Of a stretch of DNA of 64,000 bases, positions 48,518 through 58,987 are shown piece by piece. Positions within the stretch are counted from its first letter, which is position 1. Each line of letters starts with the position of its first letter. The DNA is taken from the NCBI GenBank assembly GCA_023515745.1, contig JALECJ010000256.1, positions 1,116,001 to 1,180,000 of the forward strand. The letters are read 5' to 3'. The stretch is from Amoeboaphelidium protococcarum (lineage: Eukaryota; Aphelidiomycota; Aphelidea). Below the pieces are notes generated by a model that had not been told where the DNA came from, searched no databases, and saw only the letters and a program-made list of their open reading frames with translations. The position numbers were made by a program, and so were the translations under genes.

Positions 48518-49516
48518 ATGGTAGACTCTACTAGCGACGTTATATGTCAAGTGAAATGCAGGCTTCCATTACACGAATTACATTCACATTTCTTTAATCA
48601 GAACCAGGTGTTAAGAGAAGATTAGCGCGGTAATACATTAACTGCTGACGCTTTTAAGATCTAAAATGATGCAGACTATGATGCTATTGATGATGCTGAG
48701 TGTGAAATGTACCTTTATTAATACCGAAATTCAAATGGCGGAATAGAAGAACACATTGCCGTGGTGTTCCCTCCGAATTAAATTCAGAGTAGATCACTTA
48801 ATATTGTACATCAAGCGGATGAAAATGATTATCACCGCCGTGTTCGCGGCGCCTTTTCGACAGCGAATGTGTATACATTAAAGTAATAGACTCGGTTTGA
48901 TAATGTCCTCACGCGAATTCACTCGGCGTGTTTTACCGGAGAAGTACTCAATAGCTGCAGGTGTGATTGTGGGCACTAGCTTCATGAAAGTCTTTGTCTG
49001 TTATCGTAAAAGGCCTAAACTCCTCGCATACTTCTGTATCTTAATCAGGAAGGTAGATCTATTGGATTGATGAACAAAATGAAAGCTTATAATTTATAGG
49101 ATATGGGACATGACACGGTGGAGGCTAACTAGTTACTTGGTTTTCAGGATGATGAACGAGATTACCGAGTTGCCGCCTTAATCTACCAAGATTTAAATGT
49201 TGCAAGTGTACGTTTGTTGACTAATAATTAACGTAAAGTTGACGCACTCATAAATTATGGTATTCAAGTGTCGGAAAGGGTGCCATTCATTGTCTTGCCG
49301 TCTCCTGGTGAAGATGAAGTTCCGAGTAAGATGTAGTTGGGTGGTGATAGACAGAATCAAAAGTCTCATAACTAAGTGGTTCGAGCGAGAAGACGGATGA
49401 AGTGGTCGATCGAACTCTAGAGTTATATCAAGACTAAAATTGAAAAACTTGGTCACTTGATCTAACCATTAATCATATCAACTTCAGACGAAAATGTAGA
49501 TAATAATAATATATGA
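48518..49516 (+). CDS. GTP cyclohydrolase II
   Basis: 332 residues. The zinc site is RIHSACFTGEVLNSCRCDCG (Cys-x11-Cys-x-Cys region as in RibA/Rib1). The GTP-binding part follows: LYLNQEGRSIGLMNKMKAYN then LQDMGHDTVEANQLLGF, and SVRLLTNNQRKVDALINYG then ERVPF. It opens GTP to start riboflavin synthesis and is monofunctional, as in fungi, with no DHBP-synthase domain. Animals lack this pathway. The Q of LQDMGH is strictly conserved and encoded by TAG 49097-49099. About 90 extra residues precede the domain and a Gln-rich tail follows. All zinc ligands are present. Confidence 0.95.
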
Positions 49517-49654
49517 TTGTTCACGTTAGTCTTGATGTTTTAAATCCACTCTTTCTAGTACTGTGGATCGTGGTCTATTGCTTGCTTTTTTTTACGAACT
49601 TCAATAGAGCTGAAAATTGATCGAAGATTGCAGCAAAGTCTGTAGTGAATTCTA

Positions 49655-50476
49655 ATGAGTGATTTATCAGATAGTGAGTATTCTAGTAGCGATTCAATTT
49701 CAGAAATTCATAGTGATAGTGAAGGTGAAAGAAATGCTTATGAATAACTACAAGACATTCCGTTTGGAGATATCTTGCAGGTGAAGTAGAAGGCTGCGTA
49801 AATCGAAGGTGGCCATAATGACAATGATGATGATTATCAACCGGAATTTAATAAAAGAATAGACAATACAAATTCCGTGAATAATAAAAGAAAGCGAGCT
49901 AATAAAAATGCACCTATGGAAGTATCATCCAAGTATCCAGTGTCACGTAAACGGCAGGTGGTTGACGCGTCATTTCTACCAGATCACAAAGCTCGAGATC
50001 CGCGATTTGATGCCATTTCCACCGCAACCGTGGATGATAAAGATAAACATCGCGAGGAGTTGTTCGCCCGGAGTTCATATTCATTTATCAAAGATTACCA
50101 GAAATCTGAGATGGACATGTTGATAAAGTAGATTAAAAAGGAGCGAAATCCTGAGGAGAAAGAGCGATTGAATAAAGTCTTGTCCAGACTGAAGTCGCGC
50201 CTGGTGGAGGCTGATCGTCGAGAACGCCAATAAACTCTGAAACGAGAATGGAAGAAGAGTGAAGAGAATCGCGTTGGCGATGGTTAGAAGTAGAAGCAGT
50301 TCTATCTGAAGAAGTCTGATATCAAGAAGTTGGAGGTGATCGACCAGTACAAATAGCTTAAAGCTAAAGGCAATTCCGATAAGATTGTCGATAGAATCAT
50401 GGAGAAGAAGCGCAAGAAGAACATGTCGAAAGATAAAGCGACAAACATTGGTGACTTTAAAAAGAGGTATCGGTGA
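49655..50476 (+). CDS. RRP36-like rRNA processing protein
   Basis: 273 residues. An acidic N-terminus (MSDLSDSEYSSSDSISEIHS) precedes a basic segment and the RRP36 signature: FLPDHKARDPRFDAISTAT (about residue 108), then SSYSFIKDYQKSEMDMLIKQ and a long Lys/Glu-rich helix ending DKATNIGDFKKRYR. RRP36 is an SSU-processome protein for early pre-rRNA cleavage at A0-A2. The gene is near another SSU-processome gene (NOL10/ENP2), but no co-regulation can be read from sequence. Confidence 0.88.
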
Positions 50477-50748
50477 GTTACTGTATTGTCAATGATCGTG
50501 TTTTGAAAATAATGATTTGATTACCATGCTGCGTTTAGGATAGCAAAATCCAAGATGCCTTTCAGAATGCACGAATAATTAGACCTGATATTGTAGAATT
50601 ATTTTTCATTACGTAAACTTTCTTTCCGGGTAACTTGAACAAAATTTGTTTTCACGCGGCGCTCTGTTTGATCTGGAACCGCCGTCTTTTCAGTTTCTCT
50701 GTTGATATAAGATTGGTTCAATTCGTGCACAATTAGAATTATAATACA

Positions 50749-51125
50749 ATGTCAACTAATCGCTCTGTGATATTATTGCTTTTACTTGGAGGAGTAGCTA
50801 TTGCCACTAATCCGGATGAAAGATCATTCTAAAAGTATGTCGAAACTGATCTTAAGGAATAAGGAGCCACTTGGATCGAGCAGCAGGTGGTATCTAGAGC
50901 CTCATCATTGATTTACCGCAGAAAGGTAAGAAATTTTTTTTAATAACTTGTTTATTAATATGCAGTTTAAGTTTTTTTCTAATCGAGATAATATTGTAGG
51001 ATTTTAAATTCTTCAGTCTGGTCAAAGTTGATGCTGATGAGATTTACTACGTTGGTTGTTTCAGCCACTGGTTCGCTATTCCCTCTTGGGCTTTGATCAA
51101 AAGGATTATGGATGCATAAAGATGA
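50749..51125 (+). CDS. Small secreted protein, two exons
   Basis: Exon 1 at 50749-50925, intron 50926-50999 (74 nt, GTAAGA donor, T-rich, ATTGTAG acceptor), exon 2 at 51000-51125; 100 residues. A signal peptide is clear (RSVILLLLLGGVAIA). The mature part starts TNPDERSFQKYVETDLKEQG and ends with VDADEIYYVGCFSHWFAIPS. It resembles short DUF4359-type secreted proteins with an N-terminal NPD motif, but the match is by eye and function unknown. It converges with SEH1, 48 nt apart. Confidence 0.65.
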
Positions 51126-51173
51126 AATATTAAACTTATGTTTTTGTAGACATACGGCGAAAACGAATTGTAT

Positions 51174-52268
51174 TCACATTTACTAATCCTCTTCATCTGG
51201 GACAATTTCCTAATAATCATCACCCGATCTGCGCCAGACTTTGACCAGACCGTCGTCAGCTGTTGAGGCAAGCATAGATCCTGAAAAGTTCCAAGCGAGA
51301 CGCCATACAGGCTCGTCTTGATGTGACAATGATGTTTGTAGTTGAACGCTATATAACGCTGACTTGGTCTATGGTTGCGACTACTACTAATAAGCGGAAG
51401 TGTAACTCACCATATACACTCGAATATATCCATCTTTGCAAGCGGTAGCTATTATTTCATACGGCCGTCCTACTTGAGGACTCCAAGCAACATCATAGAT
51501 AATATCTTAATGTCCATAAAGCGTTTCCGTTTAACTATTATGCGTCCATTTCTTGGAGTCATCATCGTAATGGTATATCCTAGCAACTTGCTCTTTACCG
51601 CAAGCCACCACCAGAGTTGGAGGTAGATACTTGTTGTGGCACCAACTTAAAGCATACAAAACACCAGATTCTTTAACGCTACTACTACTGCCTGGTTGTT
51701 GAATAGAACTACTCGCACCTGAGCACTCAAATTCGTCAGTCAAAGTCCAATGAGCCAAGTTAATGACATCCATAGCTTCATAAATACGTATGACTCCCTC
51801 AGCCGAGACGGTGGCTAATTTCAGTCCGAGAAATCGCGGTGAGAACTATATGCTGTGCACAGTACCACGACTATCTACTAGCCGGGCCTTCTCTATCCAG
51901 CGACCAGACTTTTGAATTTAATTTAGACTGCGACTTGATAATGCTACAGGTACAGGCGCTGGATTATTGACATATGCGTCTGGCTATTCCTCCCAGATAC
52001 GAACACTGCGATCAGATGACGCGGAAGCCACCACTTGTCCATACTCTGGATGTGCCCAGTCCACCTTCAAAACGGACGCGTCGTGAGCCTTCCACGTATC
52101 GCTCAACTCCCACTTGTAACCTCCGTCCTAACCGTGGACTTTCACTTTATCCCATACTTTTAATCGTTGATCGGAGGAGCAAGTAACCATTCGCTTCCCA
52201 TAATAATTAAACGCTATGTCGTGCACCAGATCTTGATGCTAATGTTTAAATTCGGCTATAGAGTTCAT
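51174..52268 (-). CDS. SEH1 nucleoporin / SEA-complex WD-repeat protein
   Basis: 350 residues if a 42-nt intron at 51369-51410 is removed, 364 if retained. WD blades: [56 protein letters not shown] then [49 protein letters not shown], and [20 protein letters not shown] then GLVKVWRR. The order and the YGQVVAS/WAHPEYG blade match SEH1, a subunit of the Y-nucleoporin complex and of SEACIT/GATOR2. The intron (GTGAGT...CATAG) is a multiple of three and has no TGA, so the frame is open either way. Confidence 0.9.
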
Positions 52269-52394
52269 ATTTTATGGTTTTCACAATAAAGTGTAATGCC
52301 AATTGAGATTTTGATCTGCAAAGAATATGAAAGTAAACGTAAGAGAAAAATACCAAATCAAGATGATCGGATATCAATTCAATCATTCAAAGCG

Positions 52395-54518
52395 TCACTC
52401 TTAAGAGGGAAGCACACGAGACTTTAAACGGTCCAGTAGACTGCTATTATTCTATTCAGCAGGTTGTTAACCAGAAACTTGATGATTGAAGGTTGATTCA
52501 AAATCATCATATGACATGTTCAGCCCATTGCCTCTGAAAGTGAAGCCAAGGAAGGACTTTGTCACGGCACCTTTTATAGCTCTATCTCGCGTGAATATGT
52601 CTTCAATATTGCCAGATTATAAATTCTCTTATTTCTTGTGAAGACCTTAGTAAATCTGCATCGCCTTGGGATCATTGAAGTCATCAAAGTAAGATCTATC
52701 AAATTCAGAATTTAACTTGGGTACAAAAGGAGGTTGAATAGAGCAGTTCTTGCTCTTGATGTTCTACCAAAAGCATCCGGATTAACCTGCTTGAATTACA
52801 GGTTTCCGAAAGTGTTTACGATCTTGAGCTGATACAACGCGACTTGACTCTAGCAATTTTATATTAATCGAGGAGAACCACGGATGCTGCGACAGCTGAT
52901 CAATAGATTAGAGACGTCTGCTGTGAAAGGTGATCAATGATGTGATCAGATCCCAGGCTTCATCAGACAGATTAAACTCCGCATCCTCACCATCAGGATC
53001 ATAGTAAGGGCGGTCAAGAGTTGACTGCCAATTGTACAGATTTAGCCAAACTTCTTCTATTGTTGGTGCAGCGAACGGGGGATATCCAGATAAGAACTCG
53101 AATATCATACAACCGAGAGACCAATAATCAACGGAGAAATCATAGCCTTGTGCAAATGTTGATTACGACGGTGAAGTGTTATTCTAAGAGTATGCAACAA
53201 CTTCTGGTGCCATATAATCAGGACTGCCGACAAGAGTAAATGCTCTTCCGGTAGCTGTCTAAAACTACCTGTCATGCAGTCTTTTAGTCGCGAAAGCGCG
53301 CTTCTAATAGCTGCTGTACTTTATAATGTTAGCATCACTCAGCGCCTCCAGCTTCACCTTCATACTCTCATATCCCATCCGAACTCTCAGTGGACCACTG
53401 CATAAACCAAAATCTGTCAACTTCAAGTGTCCTTATGCATCAACTAGAAAATTTTCCGGCTTCAAATCTCTATGAATGTATCCAATCTGATGTAAAGCAT
53501 CAATAGCTAAAGCCATTTCAATCGCATAAAAAGCAGCAACTTCCTCAAGCAATATACCTCTCGTGTTCAATAATGTCCTCAAATCTCCACCAGGTACGTA
53601 CTCCATTGCAAAATATACACTCTAAGAATCTTGAAATGCACAATACATCTGTACAAGCCATTGGGATTTACTACTTTAAGACAGCACGTCTCTCTCACTT
53701 TAAATATGGTCAGACTCGCCCATTTTGTTCAACAACTCCTTCGACATGACTTTTAGAGCCACCACTTTTTATGAAGATTACTAGTCCTGACTGATACCAT
53801 GCATTTGTAATTATGCCAGATATACTCGACCATAGCCACCTTGACCAATCTGGGAGAGTATTTTAAAAGACTGATTACGAGGTCTCTACCTTCTCAAGCG
53901 CATGAACTGCGTCTCCTTTTACGTGTAAATCTTCCACTATTTTTAATACTCCACAGAATCCCAATGATTAGATCTGGCATCCTCCTTGAAATCGCTCAAT
54001 CGCTGCTTGCGATCATGCAAATAACTTAACAGATTATAGTAGTAATCAATAAAATACTTATCAGCAACGGCACATTTTCGCGCAGTCTCAGGAGCACAAG
54101 TCAGTCTTCCAATTCTTTATGATGTGGATTAACTTTGACTACCTGGTTCATTAATGGACGATGATGTTAGTTAAGATACCACAGATTTTTGCTCTTAAGC
54201 ACGAGTTCCAGCATTTTTCTACTGAGTGGACGAGTGAGCAAAGGATTGTTCAGTCTCGGCGTGGATAGTGATTAATCTTGCAGACTCGGTGACAGCATCC
54301 CACTGCTCACTCGGTTCGAATTAAATATCACCTCCTGTATGCAAAGAGAGGGACACCAAACCGGACTACAACTGGTCTGTAGGCAATCTCAGCATATCGC
54401 TTTAATATAAATCTGATGAAGAGGACTATTATTGATTTGTGGAAGGGACATCCGGCAGTAGTTTCTCATACTAAGCAATAATTTGATCTATGGAGGTGAC
54501 AGTTTCAGTGCGCTGCAT
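52395..54518 (-). CDS. Dbf2/Sid2-type NDR-family protein kinase
   Basis: 707 residues. The N-terminal 150 residues are Gln/Ser-rich. The MOB-binding helix region follows: RKCAVADKYFIDYYYNLLSY through FMRLRRQRPRNQSFKILS. Kinase motifs: IGQGGYGRVYLAQ (about residue 220), VVALKVMSKELL, YIHRDLKPENFLVD, LTDFGLC, a 50-residue insert typical of NDR kinases, GSPDYMAPEVV, and the C-terminal hydrophobic motif SFLGFTFRG (about 655). The QGGYG loop and N-terminal layout favour Dbf2/Sid2 (mitotic exit/septation) over Cbk1/Orb6. It should require a MOB partner and a phosphorylating Ste20-type kinase. Confidence 0.9.
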
Positions 54519-54939
54519 TGTCGAATAGGATATAAATTCTAAGTTGTTTGAGCTTATTACAGCGGATGTCAATGTTGGACCAGAATAAAAATTGATTCAG
54601 AGCTATGAGAATACTGTTCTGTACTCTTTTGATAAGATGAGGCAACATATGTTTGATCACTCCCCACAAGATTGGTCGGTATCCACGACGTTTAATCTTT
54701 GCGAGAACTGTTTGTTTCAAGTCTCTTCACTGATCTACTGTATTGTAACAGTCTTGCGTGATTCTTACTATCAACACTTCAACACTTGGAACAAAGATGG
54801 TCTCGGTAGAATACGACCAATATCCGTTCAAAAGAATTGCAAAATTTCTTTAATATACAAGCAATATTCATTCATTCATTTCATATTTCATACTTCATTA
54901 CAATATCAGCAAGCAAAGCAATATCTATGCAAAGTTGGA
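54519..54939. other. Intergenic between F-box-like gene and kinase gene
   Basis: 421 nt. A plus-strand frame (from 54592) stays open into the antisense of the next gene but has no recognisable domain. I read this as promoter of the kinase and 3' flank of the F-box-like gene. Confidence 0.45.
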
Positions 54940-57003
54940 TCAATCATTCTACTTCTTGGCGAAGAATGCTTCAATACGATAGGCAATGTCGCGTTATACA
55001 CGCTTGCCTTGATACGTGATAATATTCTCAAATATTTGCTCCTTGGTACAGTACTCCCAGACAGTTTCACTTACCGCATCAGACATGAAATTCAACTCCT
55101 AAAGCTCTCTCATCATCAGAACCAGATTGCTTTCACTGTTCTACCCAAAGTGCTAAGCAGCAATAACAGCCATGTCTTCAGACAGCTAGTAATCAATCTA
55201 CCTAATAAAGTCCAGTAAGGCGGCAATAAAGCTACCATTGCAGCCACATTTTTCCTCTAATAATAGCTACCAAAAGAACTTCTCTATAACTACAAGAGGC
55301 TCAGGATACATATCAAATAAATCAGATATAAGGATGGTAGCGTACTAAACTGCCGTTGCGCGCTTTCTGGGATGACCAAGTTTTAAATTCATATATCTAT
55401 GCTCGATATAACTCAGACTACGATATTTTTTATTTGTATCAAATAATCCACCAACAGTTGCAAAATAAGATGATAAAGACTTCAAAGATTTTTAATAGAA
55501 CCAATCGCCTTCTTAATATAATAACTACCTGAATAGAATTGATATCGTAATCAGATTATAAATATTGAGGCAATTGTCATAATTTGACAAGTAATCTTCG
55601 ATCAACACTTTTAAACCATGGGAAAGTCTAGTCTAGTTATCCACCCAAAGAGCATCATTTACTGCCGCAAAATAAAAGTTGACTGTAGTTCTGATATCAG
55701 TCATGCAAGCAATGATGGATCGCGCGTTTCCAAATTTATTGCGGATCAGTTGTCTGACCAGTATGCAGTACAATTCGTTAGAATCTTGACGAAGCATTCC
55801 ATAATGTTACAGAGCAGCAGTTAAAAGACTGATACGCTTACTCTAAGATACACACTCGCGTAATGCAGGTAAGACAAGGTCTTTAAAGAACTATTAAAGA
55901 ATCAAGTTTAAAACTTTGGTTCCCAACTACGTAAGCCCATCTACTTCTTAATCTATATTGCGATTCATGTCTTGATTCCAACCGCCCTCCAATTGATCGG
56001 CACCAAGGATACCAAACTCGTCATCTTCAACGTCATCAGCAAGCACAGCGGTAGCTACTTGCTAAGCCAACATTCGGGCACATTCCTCTATTGTAATATT
56101 ACCAGAATCAATCAGAAAAATCGCACATTGATACTTGACATTTAGATCAGGCGACCTTTCCATATACTTCACCAGACGCGTTCTAAACGTAGCGCATTAA
56201 TCCGCTCCATAGTACTCTAAGAACTTGAAAGGACTGTACCTCAATTGATTTGCATCTTAATTCTCGTAGTCCCAATCAAAAAGTTCTTCATCCAACTTTT
56301 AGCATTGCTGATAGTGTCTTGACTCATTAAATATCTACTCAAGTCCTTTGGTCAGCATGGCCTCTTCGAAGATGCCAAATTTGCTGCAATACAATTAACG
56401 GATCTAACCTGCTTCAAGATCCGCGTAATTAGAGTCGAAATCACGTAAAAAAGTTAGAGCATAATCTAAATTGTTCAAACTAAGGACCTCCATTTCGTCT
56501 TGGATCTTTCGCTGCGGGTACTGATACATTTAGCTCGAATATACTTCATTACCAAATCTAGGAACTTTGCCAAAGCCATAAGATTGAGAAGATCCAAGAT
56601 GCTTGGATATCGCTTCTACCCAATTTGGATCAATGTTTTACAAACAAAGTCTTTCTGCCGTATAATCGCTGATCAAACCGGATTTGATATAATGCACAAA
56701 TTCTCGCAAACAACCATAATCAGCTACATCTTCAACCATAAAGTACGCGTAATCTTCAACAGATTGCAATCCTAAATAATAGTGATTAATGATACGCAAA
56801 GATGTCAGACAAGGTCCATAATATTTCCAGTAACAATTTCTAACAAACTATCTATCAGTCTTGATAAATAGGTCCATTGACATGCACGACATTGATAATT
56901 GGAACAAGTCTTTAGGTCTTAGATAGGAAGACAATGTAGAATCTGGCAGATCCAAGATTTGATCAAACAACTCACTCTAACTCTCTTCGAACTTACGTTT
57001 CAT
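54940..57003 (-). CDS. F-box-like protein, unknown C-terminal region
   Basis: 687 residues, single exon. The N-terminus reads DQILDLPDSTLSSYLRPKDL then FQLSMSCMSMDLFIKTDRQF and CYWKYYG, the expected F-box layout (LP..L..YL.P.DL..LS..C). F-box proteins link SKP1-CUL1 ligases to substrates. The long remainder is helical with no repeat I recognise. It contains an acidic loop (VLADDVEDDEFGILGADQLE) and many aromatic and Asn/Asp residues. The Gln codons TAA/TAG are frequent. Substrate and partner are unknown. Confidence 0.6.
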
Positions 57004-57229
57004 ATTTTAATGCTGTCACGTTGCAGATCAATTGTCGATCAAACAGAATAAGGAGAGAGAATAAATGACGCAAAACGGGTCGGCAGACACGTCATCGCGA
57101 TACATAATCATGATGCGAAAAGAAGAGCACTAGTAAGACTAACTGAGTGTGGCACTAAAGCAACGCTTTTGTAAGCTTATTACTAATCTGGTCAGAGAAG
57201 AAAAGCTCACTATTAAGTATCAGTATTAA

Positions 57230-58654
57230 TCAATATTAAATCATGCTAGATGTAACCAGTTCTTCAAGTTCATTCACCGAAGGCTCTCTTGTAAGACCAT
57301 GTTGAAGAACGATGTCGATTGCATTTGAAGCAGGAACTAAGACCAAGACACCATCGCGTTCAACCTCACGAAAGACTTTGTCAGGAGTGGGTCGTTGCAG
57401 TTTGTTGGTAGCGATGGTCGACTTTGTAAAGATGCCAGTTTCCTGGAACAATTTCATCAATTTCGCAGTAGCAGCGTCGTCATTTCCACAAGATTCTTCA
57501 ACGAGTCTGATAGCAGCGAAAATGGCGGAACACAAGTGAGTACCAATCACTTCTCTGGCATCTCCACCAGCTTACAGGTCAATCCTTGCAGAACGACACA
57601 GTTTTTCATAATCAGCTGGAACTCCACCAAGCACGGCAAACACAATATCATCCAAGCCAGCATTTTTAGTAAACTTGAACAAATCCTGAAGCTAAACAAT
57701 TTTCCATATCATCCCCCTTGTCATTGGCTTGATATCAATGACATCTTCGCGCTTTGTTCGAAAAAGAGTTTCATCGAGAGAATTTGGTGAACCATACACG
57801 ACCACACGAAGGTGGTAATCCTCAACCAAAGTTCTCACAGCTCCAGTTAGACAGGCATATTCTTGACCAACTTTGCGTTCAGTCGCGTTGATAACAACGA
57901 TTGGAGAACGTCCAAGGGTAAAGATTCGGTACCAGAATATCACTCCTGGCGCTGAGTTAAGTGGATTCATAAATTTGAACGGCGGATTAGCCAATTCTTC
58001 AAGAGCGTTTTTGATGATGATGTCTTCGCTATGCTGTGGTTAAGCTTTCACCCTGATCACTCCTGCTGTCTTACTAGTAGCTGTATTGAGCAAACAAGTT
58101 TTTCCGACACCCTTTTCGCCAGTAACCACCAGATAGCTTTGGCCAAAGTCTTTATCAGCTAATTTGCTTTTGAGTATCGCAATTTCTTCGCGTCTGATAG
58201 ACTAAGGATTCGGCTTGAACGCGACACGAGAACGCAACGCTAACCAGACTGCTCTTCCTGGGCGATACGTGGGACCAAACCAGCAGCTGATACAGCAACT
58301 CCACCAGCAGTGAACAGAGGCAACAATTCCACGACATTTTAGACTCTTTACAATTGTACAGGATAGTCTGATGAGGACGCGTTCGTTAACATACCGCGTC
58401 GCTTGTTCAACATGAGGACGGTTGGTCCTAATCGCCGCGCGATGCCTATTCTCGACATACACTGCTTTTACTTTCGATCTGGTGCTAAGAGTGTACACAG
58501 TTCACAGTACATCTCGGTTGGCGCCGTCAATCTTGACAGAGTGTTGCTAAAGCTGTTTAATTGTTCCAAAATCAATCAGCTTTCACTTGACGACATTAGA
58601 GACTAGGACGCTATCTGCTGATTCCATACCCACCTCAACTTGGAAAACTTTCAT
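57230..58654 (-). pseudogene. Crinkler-like effector NTPase, decayed
   Basis: The C-terminal module is clear: SIRREEIAILKSKL, P-loop SYLVVTGEKGVGKTCLLNTA, AGVIRVKAQP, VIFWYRIFTLGRSPIVVINA, LTGAVRTLVEDYHLRVVVYG, SPNSLDETLFRTKREDVIDI and VFAVLGGVPADYEKL. This is the P-loop NTPase module of Crinkler (CRN/CR-type) proteins, which are expanded in chytrids, arbuscular mycorrhizal fungi and oomycetes. The frame lacks an upstream ATG. An Ala/Gly-rich segment (LFTAGGVAVSAAGLVPRIAQ) sits in another frame, and at least two TGA codons and several frameshifts break the N-terminal part, so it appears inactivated. In-frame TAA/TAG at Gln positions shows the copy is adapted to the local code. Confidence 0.65.
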
Positions 58655-58987
58655 TCTTAAAGCTTTGCATCACTGAATACAACTTCACACTAATCATCAC
58701 GACTGAACAGCTTATGCAGTGACTGTTCGCTCCATTTTCGATCGCGATCGACACCTCATCATTAGCAAGCCACTGCCTTCGCATGTAACGAATCAACGAC
58801 TTGCCCGTGATCTTTCAGGGACTTGCGTAACTCGAGATGCACTTTTTCATATGTTCATAAAGATTAGACAAAGCTGCAGGACGAATATTGCACCAAATTG
58901 ACACCGTAAAACCAATCACACATATATATACGCAGTAAAAAGTGCAGATGTACATTAACCAGAGTCAATGATTCTAAATCTAGGAAT

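Noticed and set aside
54592-55218. 208-codon plus-strand ORF free of all three standard stops
   Set aside because: Its 3' half is antisense to the F-box-like gene, and genes rich in TAA/TAG Gln give stop-poor antisense frames. No domain recognised.
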